This document shows positions 18,678-29,371 of a stretch of 64,000 nt of DNA, one piece after another; position 1 is the first letter of the stretch; every line of letters begins with the position of its first letter. Under the pieces are notes generated by a model. It saw only the letters and a program-made list of their open reading frames with translations, did not search any database and was not told the DNA's origin. The position numbers and the translations under genes were made by a program. Location: assembly GCA_019828565.1 (NCBI GenBank), contig JAHDYR010000064.1:620001-684000 (forward strand). Reading direction: 5' to 3'. This DNA comes from Carpediemonas membranifera (lineage: Eukaryota > Fornicata).

Positions 18678-19950
18678 GCTCGGAGGAGTCGGAGGTGAGC
18701 CTGTTCTACAGGATCATTAGGGAAAAGCCAGGACCAGCAAGGAAGCAGGAAATGATCAGGGAGTGGGCAGAGGGCCAGAGGCTAGGATCGGCAGCGCACA
18801 TAATCTGTGAATGCCCGGCAGTAGACAGGGGAGAAGCTTGGACAAAGCTGTGGACAGCAGCGAAGCACAAAACTAAGGACTTGGAAGTAAGGCAGGGCCT
18901 CCAGGGCGAATGGTACCAGGAAAGACCCATCCTAGAATTACAGCAACTAATAATATGGGGCTCGGAGGACATTTGGGAAGGCCTCACGGCAGGACTACGG
19001 GAACTGGCAAAGGTTTACAACAGCTTCAAGGTGGAATAGAAGCATGTCATGAACCCCTGACTCCAGGACCGGGAAGGGATGGACAAGGAATCAGCCATGG
19101 ACCACCCTCGCTGGGTGCTAAGCTCCTGGGATCAGTGAGGAAAGGCCCCACGTATCCTGGTGGCCAGGAACCAAAGCAAGGGAAGGAACGACTGCAAGGA
19201 AAGAACAGGAAGGACAGACCAGAAATAAGAAAGAAAGGACATGCGACAAGGACAGAGCAAGGATAAGGTCAAGGAAATCCATATTCATATGGTTGCACCA
19301 CTCGTTGGGACCCCAAGGAAACTGCAGGGACTGGCCACGGGGGTCGGAGGGGCACAGGTGCCCCTGCCGCCCTTGTTAACGACATGGGAAACCAAGGACA
19401 TGTAGTGCAAGCGAAATGTTGTAAGGGGTAACAGGACAACCAGGCCTAGTGCCTGGGGGTACACCACCCATGCCCTGACCCACGCCACCTAACCGGGGTA
19501 GACAGCATGGACTTAGTCACTTTCCCCGCCTTCGGGTAGGCTTCCTAACAGAGTCGAGGGGGCATGGAATTGGGGAACCGGACAGACGAGAGGGTGCCGT
19601 GGCTGAACGGCTCTACAAGGACTGCAGGGAAGCAAGGAGTGTCATAGTCAAGGTTCTGCAGGACGATCCTGCCTGTCAACGCCCCGAGGACAGACCCCCA
19701 GGCTCCCCGGATAGTTGCCGGACTTTCAGGGAGACAGGAAAGCATATTTGCACGGAGATGGCCGCAGGGCCTCTGGGGCGATTGGAATCGGCTTTCCGCG
19801 GAGACAGTAGCACCGAAAGCCCAAGGCAAACGCTGCTGACCAGTTTGCCACGGGAAATAGGCAGTACCCCGGGGCACTCAGTTCCAAGACAACGGGAAAC
19901 AAGCTCAGTCCGGGGTCAGAATCCAAGCACCATAAATTTCTTTCTTTTCT
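18678..19950 (+). mobile_element. 5'-truncated LINE copy 1 inside Ty3-1
   Basis: Equivalent to the last 1.27 kb of the full LINE at 33288-38751: the C-terminal zinc-knuckle part of ORF2, the 3' UTR and a TTTCTTTC tail. It is flanked by a perfect 17-bp target duplication, TTAACTAGCTCCAATTC, at 18661-18677 and 19951-19967. The frame at 18695-19039 still codes the C..C..H..C end of ORF2 (HIICECPAVD). This is typical truncation by target-primed reverse transcription. Confidence 0.88.
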
Positions 19951-20313
19951 TTAACTAGCTCCAATTCCGCTTCCTTGGCGAGATACGGGAGTTTTCTTCT
20001 CTTCGTCTCCGCTCGGACTTCTTGTGCCCAGAATACGAGCTCCATCATGAATAACCAACATCAAAACCACGTTCTTCGTATAAACTTTGTCCATTATCAC
20101 TTCTTGGAGGTGTTTTCTTCCCCTTTTCCTCGAGATCTCGTCTCGGCATAAAACGCGCGAGAGAATACGTGAACGGCTGTCCCTTGGCCAGTATTGGCTA
20201 TACAGGCGTGCTCAGCGTCTGTAACTTGCGCGGTGGGTGTCCTCCTGAGATTATATAACTCATGTATACATGTAAATCAAATCTGGGACGCCTCCCAGAT
20301 TTCAAACGGCGCT

Positions 20314-21642
20314 ATGACAAACGTAGAGGAGGAACTCTTTGCTGCAATCGACCAGTATATGACGGCCAATCCTACTGGTGTGCTCATCTCCGATCTTCAG
20401 GCCTTGAAGCGAAAGCATGTCGAGCTGCTGAATGGTGACGGCTCCCAGGAAGCTACTGAAGGTTCTCACACGCCTCCATCCACTGAAAACACCGCTGAGA
20501 ACACCGATGGTGATGCCATTTCGCACCAAGAAGCTGGTTCAGCTCCCGATCGCACCGTTCTCCGACCTCGACGCTCCGGACGGCACATCACCGACTGCCA
20601 TCCCGAATCTGCTCAGACCACAATCACCCGCACGAGTGAGCTGGGCGCTGAGTTCAACCAGCGTGTCGTAGAGGTCCCTGTCCGCCCATTCCACCGACAG
20701 ACCCGCTACCGCGCCAATGTCGAAACCCCTAGGGCTATTGTGACCGTCGCCGAGCCGACCGAGCCCGCCGAACCTCTTCCGGCACGCGAGCAGCGTCAGG
20801 TCGAGACCTTCCGCACCACCTTTGCGGAGATCAGCACTGCTCGCTTCTCCAACTGCTTCGAAGTCAATTTCACAGCCCTCCTCGACCGAGTTCAGACCGG
20901 GAAGCTCTTCGGCAGCGCTATGACCGAGGTCACGGCTGCTTACGTCTCTGCCGACATCCTTCGTCGGTTCGCGGAGGTGACGGCCATCGGGTGCGCTCTC
21001 CAGCGCTCCATGGAGGGTGTCCAAGACACTCGCGCCGTAGCCGCGGCTCTGGTCCAGGGCGGGACGAGCGACCGGTTTGCCACAAACCACGTCGCCACAG
21101 CTGAGGGAGCCCTCCTGGCGCTGAAGCGCACTCGAGAGCCGGGTGCCACGGTCTCTCGTGATGTGGTGGTGGACCTCCTCAAGCGCGTGGTGATGGCAGG
21201 CCGACACCCAGCCATGTTCTCGCTGCTTATGGCGGCTGAGAACCGCGGTGCCTCGCGCCTGACCGCCACCCGCTCCCGCGACTTCGTTCGGGCCTATTGG
21301 ACCTGTGTCCGGCTTGAGCATCTCCCGGCTATGGAGCTTGCCATGAACAAGGAGCTGTTCACGCTCCAGCTCACGGACACGTCCGCCGCGTACGGTGTGG
21401 TGGAGGTCAGAGAGCACATCGAGCTCTACGAGAACGCCCGCCAGGAGGAGTCGTTCATCCTGCTCGTCCAGTTTTCGGGCTATCCGCTGCCGTCACTGAC
21501 CTTCCTGACCCAGGATCTTTGCCGCACCATGCCTGTCACTCGTTATCTCAACGAGCATAACTTATGGCGTCGTGTTCGTCGGCGCTGGGAGCATGACGGC
21601 ATCTTCTTTGAGCTTGGTGACAGCCTTGGTGCCATTGAATAA
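20314..21642 (+). CDS. antisense accessory ORF of Ty3-1, unknown protein
   Basis: 442 residues from the ATG at 20314 (MTNVEEELFAAIDQYM). It lies inside Ty3-1, between pol and the 3' LTR, on the opposite strand, and its stop is 29 bases from the pol stop. Residues 1-40 are helical, about 45-130 disordered with Ser, Thr and Arg, and about 140-442 an all-helical domain (FEVNFTALLDRVQTGKLFGS, VAAALVQGGTSDRFAT, LLKRVVMAGRHPAMFSLLM). No membrane segment, zinc site or known domain is seen. The long intact frame suggests selection. It is not an envelope-like protein. The start region is repeated in the second copy at 27922. Confidence 0.6.
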   Translation: MTNVEEELFAAIDQYMTANPTGVLISDLQALKRKHVELLNGDGSQEATEGSHTPPSTENTAENTDGDAISHQEAGSAPDRTVLRPRRSGRHITDCHPESAQTTITRTSELGAEFNQRVVEVPVRPFHRQTRYRANVETPRAIVTVAEPTEPAEPLPAREQRQVETFRTTFAEISTARFSNCFEVNFTALLDRVQTGKLFGSAMTEVTAAYVSADILRRFAEVTAIGCALQRSMEGVQDTRAVAAALVQGGTSDRFATNHVATAEGALLALKRTREPGATVSRDVVVDLLKRVVMAGRHPAMFSLLMAAENRGASRLTATRSRDFVRAYWTCVRLEHLPAMELAMNKELFTLQLTDTSAAYGVVEVREHIELYENARQEESFILLVQFSGYPLPSLTFLTQDLCRTMPVTRYLNEHNLWRRVRRRWEHDGIFFELGDSLGAIE

Positions 21643-21671
21643 ATCAGATTGTGACTCTCTCTGGGCGCCAT

Positions 21672-24600
21672 TTACTTGGCCCTTCCCAGGAATACATCCA
21701 GTGCTTCACAACCCTTGACATTCCCATATGGTTCCCATGTGTCCTCTGACGGCTCATATCCCAGCCATCTAACCCGGAACTTCCTGTCTCTCATCCTGGC
21801 CTCACTCGTCGACTCTAGTATGGACTCGACCAGATATTCACCGAGCGTGACTGCCGCGAGTTCCTGAGCCCGTTGCTCGGACAACTCACCCATAAAGGCG
21901 CGAACTCTCTCCGAGGCGACTTGGAACTCCTTCTTTGTGTTGACATCCTTGACGACATAGCCCACCGTGAGGTTCTGCCTCACGATAGGACGCACTAGCT
22001 TCATAGGCCCTCGCCATCCTGACGCCAACTTGGACGGCGGTCCATTCGGGTACTTGACCAACACATAGTCGGACGAGATAGGTGTCGTTGCTGACACTTT
22101 GTCTAGCGCATCTTGGTGCATGACCTTGATTCTCGCCTCTGCCAAGTCTCGGGCTAACTGAGCTGCTTGAACATTACTGCTGGGCTGTCCAGCCATACTC
22201 TGGACGTCTGCCATCATCACGTCTGCCGGGACACGGAAATCGCTACCGAAGATGACCTCGGCCGGTGTTAAGCGTGTCGCGGTGTGGGGAGACGCGTTGA
22301 CGATATACTGCGCGACAGGGAGGGAGTCTGACCACAACTCGCTCCGAAGCTGGTATTGCCTGTTGCGTAAAATGCGCTCAATGCGGCTGTTCGCCCGTTC
22401 CACAATGCCGTTTGACTGTGGATGGTATGGGGTGGTGACGTGAGTAGCAAACCCTACGCGCACCGATAGATCTGTGAATAGCTTGTTGACGAACTGCTTG
22501 CCACCGTCTGTCTGTAGAACTCTGGGCACGCCGTACCGGAGAATCCATCCGTTGACGAAGGCAGTCACAGCTTCGTCCGCCCTTGTGGACTTGAGTGGGA
22601 CGAGCTCGGTCCACCGCGAGGCCATATCAATAATAACTAAGATGAACTTGTACCCGCGAGACTCTGGTAGGGGGCCAATAGTATCCATGGCTACCCGCTG
22701 GAACGGTCGCAGGCTCGCCGTGTGGAGGTACGGTCTGGACGCCTCGGCCGGCTTGGCGGTAAGTTGGCACACGGGGCAACGATCCATGACCCGCGCTACC
22801 CTATCCACTGGAGCCCGGAGCCCGTTAGATCTCAGCCACTCTACCGTCGTATAAACCGGGAGGTGGGCCTGGCCGTGCATATGAGCTGCCTGGATCTCGT
22901 CATCGGTAGCTGTTGCCTGTCTGGCAGTTGCGGAGAAGACTCGACTCAGCCCGTCCGCCGCTCCGTTGTCAACCCCGGCCACATGCTTCACTGTGAAGTC
23001 TAGGTCTGCGATTGACTCGTACCAACGCTGGACTTTTGCGTTAGACGATCGTGACATGTAGACCAGGTTCCGGTGGTCAGTGAGGAGAGTAAACGACGTC
23101 CAGCACAGGAAACGGCGCCACCTCTGGAGGGCGGTGACAATCGCATACGCTTCCTGTTCGATCGTGCTCCAACGCGTCTGCACATCTGAGAACGCGTGGG
23201 ACATATAACACACCGGCTTGCCGTCCTGGAGGAGAACACCCCCGATCCCGAGATCAGACGCGTCTGTCATGACCACATGATCCTTCGAAACGTCAAAGTG
23301 CTCGAGTGCCGGTGCGTGGCAGAGGCGGTCCTTAACCTTGGCCAGCGCCTCTGCCTGAGGTAATCCGTCCGGAGCCTCCTTGCCGCTTGCCGCCCGGGCT
23401 AACGGTCGGATAAGCTCGGAGAAGTTAGGAACAAAGTCTCTCATAAAGTTGAGGAATCCCATAAGGGCCTGCGTGGCCTTCTTCGTCTTCGGTAGCCGCA
23501 GGCCTTCTACATCGCGGATCCTGTCTGGAGCAATCCGGAAACCCGAGCCGGACACAACCCATCCTAGGAACTCCACTTCGGCTAGGCCGAAATGCGACTT
23601 CTCCTTGTTCAACGATAGCTTGAGCTCGTCACATCGGCGGAGCACCTTAGCGAGGTTGGCCTGATATTCCTGCTCCGAGCGTCCAAAGATGATAATGTCA
23701 TCTATATATATAATGCAGGCGTCGCCTAAGAGGTCCTGGAACCCGCGCTCAATCGCGTACTGAAAGTGCGCGCCAGCGTTCTTCAGGCCGAACGGCATTC
23801 CGGTGTATTGGAACTTCCCACGGGGGGGTCATAAACGCCGTGTATTGCCTAGAACGCTCGGTCAGCTCGACCTGGTGATACCCTTTCGAGAGGTCGAGAG
23901 TGGCGAAGACCTTGGCACCAGCAAGCCTGGTCAAGCACGTGTTAACCTCGGGGATCGGATAGTCGAATGGCGTGGTCAAATCTTTGATTCTGCGGAAGTC
24001 TACGACCATCCTGGTCTTGTCCTTGCCCTTGGGGACGAGCAATGCTGGAGAAGAGTATGGCGAGAAGCTGGCCTCGATGTATTTCTTCGACAGTAGTTCG
24101 TTGACGTGCTCGTCGAACAGGCCCTGCTTCTGGTACGGTATGTAATTGGATCTCGTGGCGACGACGCGGTCCTCCTTGAGTACGAGGTCGTATGGCTCTA
24201 ATGCTGAGAACCCTTCTCGAGCATCAAAGCAATGAGCATAAGCTGCGAGGATGCGGTCATGAGTGAGAGTGTAGTCCGAAGACAGAGTATACGCCTGGAG
24301 CGGCTCAGGCTCTGGCACGAAAGGCTCCAAGGCGTCTTCATTGTCAGACTGAGACGGTTCACACAAGCTGGGGAGAATACCCCACTCGACCATGGTCTGA
24401 TATGACAAGAGGAGATCATAAGCACAGTCAACCCCATACGCGGAGACTGTGGTGGATAGACCTTTCGGGGTGAAAGGTGACTTACACATCTTCAACGGCA
24501 CCTCATAACACGTATCAGTCTCGATCGTTCCACCCGGAGTCTTGATCTTAATGGGTGCAGCGAGCTTCGTCGGAATGAGCTCGGCCGCTCTGGCGGAAGC

Positions 24601-24693
24601 CGGGTTGACAAGAGAAATGTCAGCACCACAGTCGAATAAGACACGGTGCCATGTGGTAGATTCGTCGCTACCCATAGGGACGACGGCACTCAC
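21672..24693 (-). CDS. Pol of Ty3-1: protease, reverse transcriptase, RNase H, integrase, chromodomain
   Basis: Two frames, 24693-23749 and 23798-21672, join in a G7 run at 23823-23829; one base there breaks an otherwise intact RT. The first frame has a protease-like LFDCGADISLV (Cys in place of the usual Thr/Ser) and the start of RT (LDLSKGYHQVEL). The second has MPFGLKNAG, the catalytic YIDDIIIFG, RNase H (MTDASDLGIGGVLL, TDHRNL), the integrase zinc region (C-PVC), the D,D,E core (DTIGPLP, TDGGKQF, NGIVERANSRIER) and a C-terminal chromodomain (FRVRWLGYEPSEDTWEP). This places it with the chromoviruses. Confidence 0.85.
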
Positions 24694-25636
24694 GACGGGT
24701 AGGGGAGCGCTGGCCTTCAGCCGCCGACGTAGAAACAGAGACAGAGAAGCATGATCTGGGGTTTACCTGACAGAACTTGTCTAGGTGCCCCGACTTGCCG
24801 CACTTCGCGCACACGGCCTTCTCTCTGGTGCATTCGAAAGCGCGGTGGTTCGGCCTGCCGCAGTTAAAGCATACGATGTCTCGCTGGTGACCGTGGTGTT
24901 GCGTCTGCTGCTGACGCTGACCGTGACGTTGGCCTTGCTGGTGGAAGTGCGTCTGATACTGGCGGGGCTGGTGTTGCTGCCGCTTGTCTTGGCGCGGCTG
25001 ATCCTGAGGCTCGCGCTGCTCACGCGGGGGGCGTTTGCGGACAGCGGACTGCTTAGAGCGTTCGCGCTCTTGAGCAGGGGCAGGCTTGGACGTTGAAGTG
25101 AGCTTGATTGCTTCCTCCAGACGCTTACATGTCAGGAGGGCGGTCGAAAAGGTCGCGTCAAGTGACAGACCCTTGGAGGCGTGAGAAACCTCCTCTCTGA
25201 GCGTTTCGTCTTGGATTCCGCGCAAAAACTGGCCGCGAAGGACTGAATCCTTGCCCGTGGGTGCAATGAGACGGCGGCGGGAAGCGAAGCGGTCGATATA
25301 GAGAGATAGGCGGCCAATATCGATACCAGTGGTCGATAGGTCGAAAAGGCGGCGCTCAAGGATCGCATCGGAGGGCTTAACAATGTCCACAATCGCCTGG
25401 AATACGATGTCCTCGCGTTCGTGCTTCGTTCTTTTGGAGCCATCATCGTGATGTTTTGCGGCCTGATACTTTCTGGTAATATCAGTACCCATCGCCTTGC
25501 AGTATGAGGTCACCGCGGGTCCGAGTCGCTTAAGCAAGCGCCTCTTTCCGCCCGCGCGAACATGCTTATCCAATTTCTCGGCAAATGAGAGGACTGCGTG
25601 AATCTCAGGCTGTGTACATAAAGGTCCCTTATCCAT
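24668..25636 (-). CDS. Gag of Ty3-1 with two CCHC zinc knuckles
   Basis: 322 residues from the ATG at 25636, 21 bases inside the 5' LTR. The frame reaches back into the LTR but only with a GTG. The capsid-like part is helical (QFLRGIQDETLREEVSHA); a Gln/His/Arg-rich stretch follows; then two knuckles, CFNCGRPNHRAFEC and CAKCGKSGHLDKFC, both CX2CX4HX4C. It overlaps pol by 26 bases in another frame, so Pol is probably made by ribosomal frameshifting. Confidence 0.85.
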   Translation of the reverse strand: MDKGPLCTQPEIHAVLSFAEKLDKHVRAGGKRRLLKRLGPAVTSYCKAMGTDITRKYQAAKHHDDGSKRTKHEREDIVFQAIVDIVKPSDAILERRLFDLSTTGIDIGRLSLYIDRFASRRRLIAPTGKDSVLRGQFLRGIQDETLREEVSHASKGLSLDATFSTALLTCKRLEEAIKLTSTSKPAPAQERERSKQSAVRKRPPREQREPQDQPRQDKRQQHQPRQYQTHFHQQGQRHGQRQQQTQHHGHQRDIVCFNCGRPNHRAFECTREKAVCAKCGKSGHLDKFCQVNPRSCFSVSVSTSAAEGQRSPTRRECRRPYG

Positions 25637-25656
25637 TAGTTTGGAAGTAAGCTTAC

Positions 25657-25764
25657 TGTGATCACTAAGGAAAAAGACTTTACAAAGAGAGCTCGACACA
25701 AGGGTGTCGAGCTGGACGGATCAAGACCGTATCAAATACGTATCTCATATATAAATGGCTGACA
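25657..25764 (-). repeat. LTR shared by Ty3-1 (5' LTR) and the tandem copy (3' LTR)
   Basis: Identical to 18040-18147 as far as I can read. The inner side runs into gag after a palindromic GTAAGCTTAC; the outer side is the polypurine tract of the next copy (25765-25774). No clear tRNA primer site follows. Confidence 0.85.
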
Positions 25765-28038
25765 CTTCCCCCCCATGCTCTGTTAAGAGCATCACGAAAA
25801 GGATACCATTGTTAATCAGGTCTTGGGGGAACAGCCCAAGAGTGCTGACCCTATAACCGTCGATCGCTGGGGAATGACCAGTGATCCGGGGATGCCAACT
25901 AAGTTCAACTTAGAGGGCTGACCGTCGCGCACACGGGACTTGCGTGTACGCCGGATAGTATCCGTTGACTAGGCTGACGACATAGCGTCCTAAGCCATCG
26001 CCCGGCGTGGAGTCCACCCACGGAAATTCTCTAAAGATTTTCTAGATTGCGCAAAGATTCTACAGATTCGAAAAGACTCGTGGTACCACTAAATAAGCGC
26101 GCTGTGTCATGGGTATCTTACCTGGGGATCCTGCCCCTCCTAGTAGTCGATACATACCAGTGTTCTGTCTGATTGCATCAAACCGTGCAGGTTATGTCAT
26201 GCATTCGGCTTGATTCGGAATAGTTGGCGGTTTGTGCTCCTCTTCCGCTATTTCTTACATAGGCTTCAAAAATGCAGTTAACTAGCTCCAATTCGCTCGG
26301 AGGAGTCGGAGGTGAGCCTGTTCTACAGGATCATTAGGGAAAAGCCAGGACCAGCAAGGAAGCAGGAAATGATCAGGGGAGTGGGCAGAGGGCCAGAGGC
26401 TAGGATCGGCAGCGCACATAATCTGTGAATGCCCGGCAGTAGACAGGGGAGAAGCTTGGACAAAGCTGTGGACAGCAGCGAAGCACAAAACTAAGGACTT
26501 GGAAGTAAGGCAGGGCCCCCAGGGCGAATGGTACCAGGAAAGACCCATCCTAGAATTACAGCAACTAATAATATGGGGCTCGGAGGACATTTGGGAAGGC
26601 CTCACGGCAGGACTACGGGAACTGGCAAAGGTTTACAACAGCTTCAAGGTGGAATAGAAGCATGTCATGAACCCCTGACTCCAGGACCGGGAAGGGATGG
26701 ACAAGGAATCAGCCATGGACCACCCTCGCTGGGTGCTAAGCTCCTGGGATCAGTGAGGAAAGGCCCCACGTATCCTGGTGGCCAGGAACCAAAGCAAGGG
26801 AAGGAACGACTGCAAGGAAAGAACAGGAAGGACAGACCAGAAATAAGAAAGAAAGGACATGCGACAAGGACAGAGCAAGGATAAGGTCAAGGAAATCCAT
26901 ATTCATATGGTTGCACCACTCGTTGGGACCCCAAGGAAACTGCAGGGACTGGCCACGGGGGTCGGAGGGGCACAGGTGCCCCTGCCGCCCTTGTTAACGA
27001 CATGGGAAACCAAGGACATGTAGTGCAAGCGAAATGTTGTAAGGGGTAACAGGACAACCAGGCCTAGTGCCTGGGGCTGCCGCTGACCCACGCCACCTAA
27101 CCGGGGTAGACAGCATGGACTTAGTCACTTTCCCCGCCTTCGGGTAGGCTTCTTAACAGAGTCGAGGGGGCATGGAATTGGGGAACCGGACAGACGAGAG
27201 GGTGCCGTGGCTGAACGGCTCTACAAGGACTGCAGGGAAGCAAGGAGTGTCATAGTCAAGGTTCTGCAGGACGATCCTGCCTGTCAATGCCCCGAGGACA
27301 GACCCCCAGGCTCCCCGGATAGTTGCCGGACTTTCAGGGAGACAGGAAAGCATATTTGCACGGAGATGGCCGCAGGGCCTCTGGGGCGATTGGAATCGGC
27401 TTTCCGCGGAGACAGTAGCACCGAAAGCCCAAGGCAAACGCTGCTGACCAGTTTGCCACGGGAAATAGGCAGTACCCCGGGGCACTCAGTTCCAAGACAA
27501 CGGGAAACAAGCTCAGTCCGGAGTCAGAATCCAAGCACCATAAATTTCTTTCTTTTCTTTAACTAGCTCCAATTCCGCTTCCTTGGCGAGATACGGGAGT
27601 TTTCTTCTCTTCGTCTCCGCTCGGACTTCTTGTGCCCAGAATACGAGCTCCATCATGAATAACCAACATCAAAACCACGTTCTTCGTATAAACTTTGTCC
27701 ATTATCACTTCTTGGAGGTGTTTTCTTCCCCTTTTCCTCGAGATCTCGTCTCGGCATAAAACGCGCGAGAGAATACGTGAACGGCTGTCCCTTGGCCAGT
27801 ATTGGCTATACAGGCGTGCTCAACGTCTGTAACTTGCGCGGTGGGTGTCCTCCTGAGATTATATAACTCATGTATACATGTAAATCAAATCTGGGACGCC
27901 TCCCAGATTTCAAACGGCGCTATGACAAACGTAGAGGAGGAACTCTTTGCTGCAATCGACCAGTATATGACGGCCAATCCTACTGGTGTGCTCATCTCCG
28001 ATCTTCAGGCCTTGAAGCGAAAGCATGTCGAGCTGCTG
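25765..28038 (-). mobile_element. 3' end of a second, tandem copy of Ty3-1
   Basis: It matches 18148-20428 except for a handful of substitutions and small indels: polypurine tract, LINE insertion with the same 17-bp duplication, and the first 39 codons of the antisense ORF. It ends abruptly at 28038, fused to the integrase of a plus-strand Ty3 element. Confidence 0.75.
26295..27558 (+). mobile_element. 5'-truncated LINE copy 2 (same insertion as copy 1)
   Basis: It has the same truncation point and the same 17-bp target duplication (26278-26294 and 27559-27575) as copy 1. It differs by a few bases, e.g. an extra G near 26376 and a 10-bp-scale difference near 27075. It was therefore carried along as part of Ty3-1, not inserted separately. 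Confidence 0.85.
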
Positions 28039-29331
28039 ATCTTCGTCCCGGCTGCATGCCGGCCCGCAGCCCTACGCGAGGGTCATCGTTTCCACATGGG
28101 CGTCAAGAAGTCCGCTCAGGCGATCAGGGACCGCGGCATGGACTGGCCTAACCTCGAGCAGAGCGTCAGTACAGCTATCGACTCATGTCTGATCTGCCAG
28201 AAGACCAGACTCAAGAACTTTCTGAAGGTGAAGATAGGCACCACCACGAGCAACGCGCCCTTCGCCAGGATCGCTGTCGACACGCTCGGGCCCATCAGTC
28301 AGGACACAGCCGGTAACCGTTACGTAGTCGTAGTCACCGACATGTTCACCAGGTTTACCGAGCTCATACCATCGCCTTCTAACAACGCCGACTCGGCCGC
28401 GGCGGCCATCTGGTCCATCATTTGCCGGCACGGGATTCCAGAGGTCTTACACACTGACGGTGGACCGGAATATGCCAACAGAATCGTCACCGGTCTCATC
28501 GAGAGGCTCAACGCCAGCCACCACAAGACCACACCCTTCCACCCACAGTCCAACGGGCTGGTCGAGCGGGTCAACAGAGAAATCAAACGTCACATGAGGG
28601 TACTAGCCCTCGAATTCGACAAGTTCTCCGAGTGGTCGACCCACATACTCCCCTATGTAGCCTGGATCCTCAACACCACGACACACTCAACGACAGGCTT
28701 CACCCCTATGGAGCTGCTTTACGGCACAGCGGCTGCCTCACGGCAGGTGATTCGCCCGAAAGATGCTTCGGACTACGCCGACAACAACCCCCTCCACTCA
28801 GTCGCAGAGTACCTCACCACGACCGACACTCTACTCAGCAAGCTCGTTCGGTCCGCGCAACTTCACGAGAAGGCCAAGCGCCACCGTGAAGGGAGGGCAG
28901 AGGCTCCCACGAAGACCAAACTGAAGCCAGGAGACTTCGTGCTTCGAAAGAATATTCAAGAGACCAAGCTCCACGGTCACGCAGGCCCATTCAAGGTCGT
29001 CACAGTGCACGATTACAATGCCGTCGTAACACCGCTCCTCGCCGACAAAGGGCAGTCAACACCGACACGACGGACAGTGCACCTGTCTCACCTTATACCT
29101 CTTAAGACGGATCTCAAAGAGAGCGAGCTCGCTTACCTCGCTTCGAGCGACCAAGAAGAGTGGTTCGTAGATAAGATCGTGGGTCACACCCGCGACGGTT
29201 TACTCAAGGTCCGCTGGGTCGGGTCCGACGCGATTACGACAGAGCCAGTCGAGGCGCTTGCACATACGCCGGCCGCCAAAGCTTACCTGACGAAGCACCC
29301 TCGGCTGCTCAGGGAGGGCAGTGTGGAGTAA
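27922..29331 (+). CDS. chimeric ORF: antisense-ORF N-terminus fused in frame to Ty3-5 integrase
   Basis: The first 39 residues (MTNVEEELFAAIDQYM...) come from the antisense ORF of the Ty3-1 tandem copy. From 28039 the sequence is a Ty3 integrase: zinc site (REGHRFHMG, SCLICQK), core Asp (VDTLGPISQD), second Asp (HTDGGPEYANR), Glu (PQSNGLVERVNREIKR), then a C-terminal chromodomain-like part (WFVDKIVGHTRDGLLKVRW). The stop codon lies within the 50-bp LTR. The junction is in frame, probably by chance. PR, RT and RNase H of this element are missing. Confidence 0.7.
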   Translation: MTNVEEELFAAIDQYMTANPTGVLISDLQALKRKHVELLIFVPAACRPAALREGHRFHMGVKKSAQAIRDRGMDWPNLEQSVSTAIDSCLICQKTRLKNFLKVKIGTTTSNAPFARIAVDTLGPISQDTAGNRYVVVVTDMFTRFTELIPSPSNNADSAAAAIWSIICRHGIPEVLHTDGGPEYANRIVTGLIERLNASHHKTTPFHPQSNGLVERVNREIKRHMRVLALEFDKFSEWSTHILPYVAWILNTTTHSTTGFTPMELLYGTAAASRQVIRPKDASDYADNNPLHSVAEYLTTTDTLLSKLVRSAQLHEKAKRHREGRAEAPTKTKLKPGDFVLRKNIQETKLHGHAGPFKVVTVHDYNAVVTPLLADKGQSTPTRRTVHLSHLIPLKTDLKESELAYLASSDQEEWFVDKIVGHTRDGLLKVRWVGSDAITTEPVEALAHTPAAKAYLTKHPRLLREGSVE

Positions 29332-29371
29332 TCAATTGATAAACACCTTTTTGCTTTAAGCCAACGCCACA
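28039..29371 (+). mobile_element. 3' part of Ty3/gypsy element Ty3-5
   Basis: It carries integrase, a polypurine tract (GGGAGGGCAG, 29312-29321) and a 3' LTR, then DIRS-like sequence resumes at 29372 (GAGGGCAAGACACAC, against GAGAGCAAGACACAC in copy C), which fixes the right border. Everything upstream of the integrase was replaced by the Ty3-1 tandem copy. Confidence 0.72.
29322..29371 (+). repeat. 3' LTR of Ty3-5 (50 bp)
   Basis: It starts TGTGG right after the polypurine tract and ends CCACA right before DIRS sequence, so both ends are defined and form a 5-bp terminal inverted repeat. The integrase stop codon is inside it. The partner LTR is not in the window. Confidence 0.62.

Larger units (their letters stand above)
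18040..25764 (-). mobile_element. Ty3/gypsy retrotransposon Ty3-1 with 108-bp LTRs
   Basis: It reads on the minus strand: 5' LTR (25764-25657), gag, pol (PR-RT-RH-INT), a convergent antisense ORF, a 5'-truncated LINE, a polypurine tract (GGGGGGGAAG, 18157-18148) and the 3' LTR (18147-18040). The LTRs are identical, begin TGTCAG and end TCACA, so the last transposition was recent or the copies were homogenised. The 5' LTR is shared with a second, truncated copy at 25765-28038. No target duplication can be tested because that copy's far end is lost. Confidence 0.82.

Noticed and set aside
18040-20428. The whole 2.4-kb duplicated block (18040-20428 and 25657-28038) as one long LTR
   Set aside because: The outer ends lack TG...CA, and a polypurine tract sits 108 bp in; the rest is internal sequence of a tandem copy.
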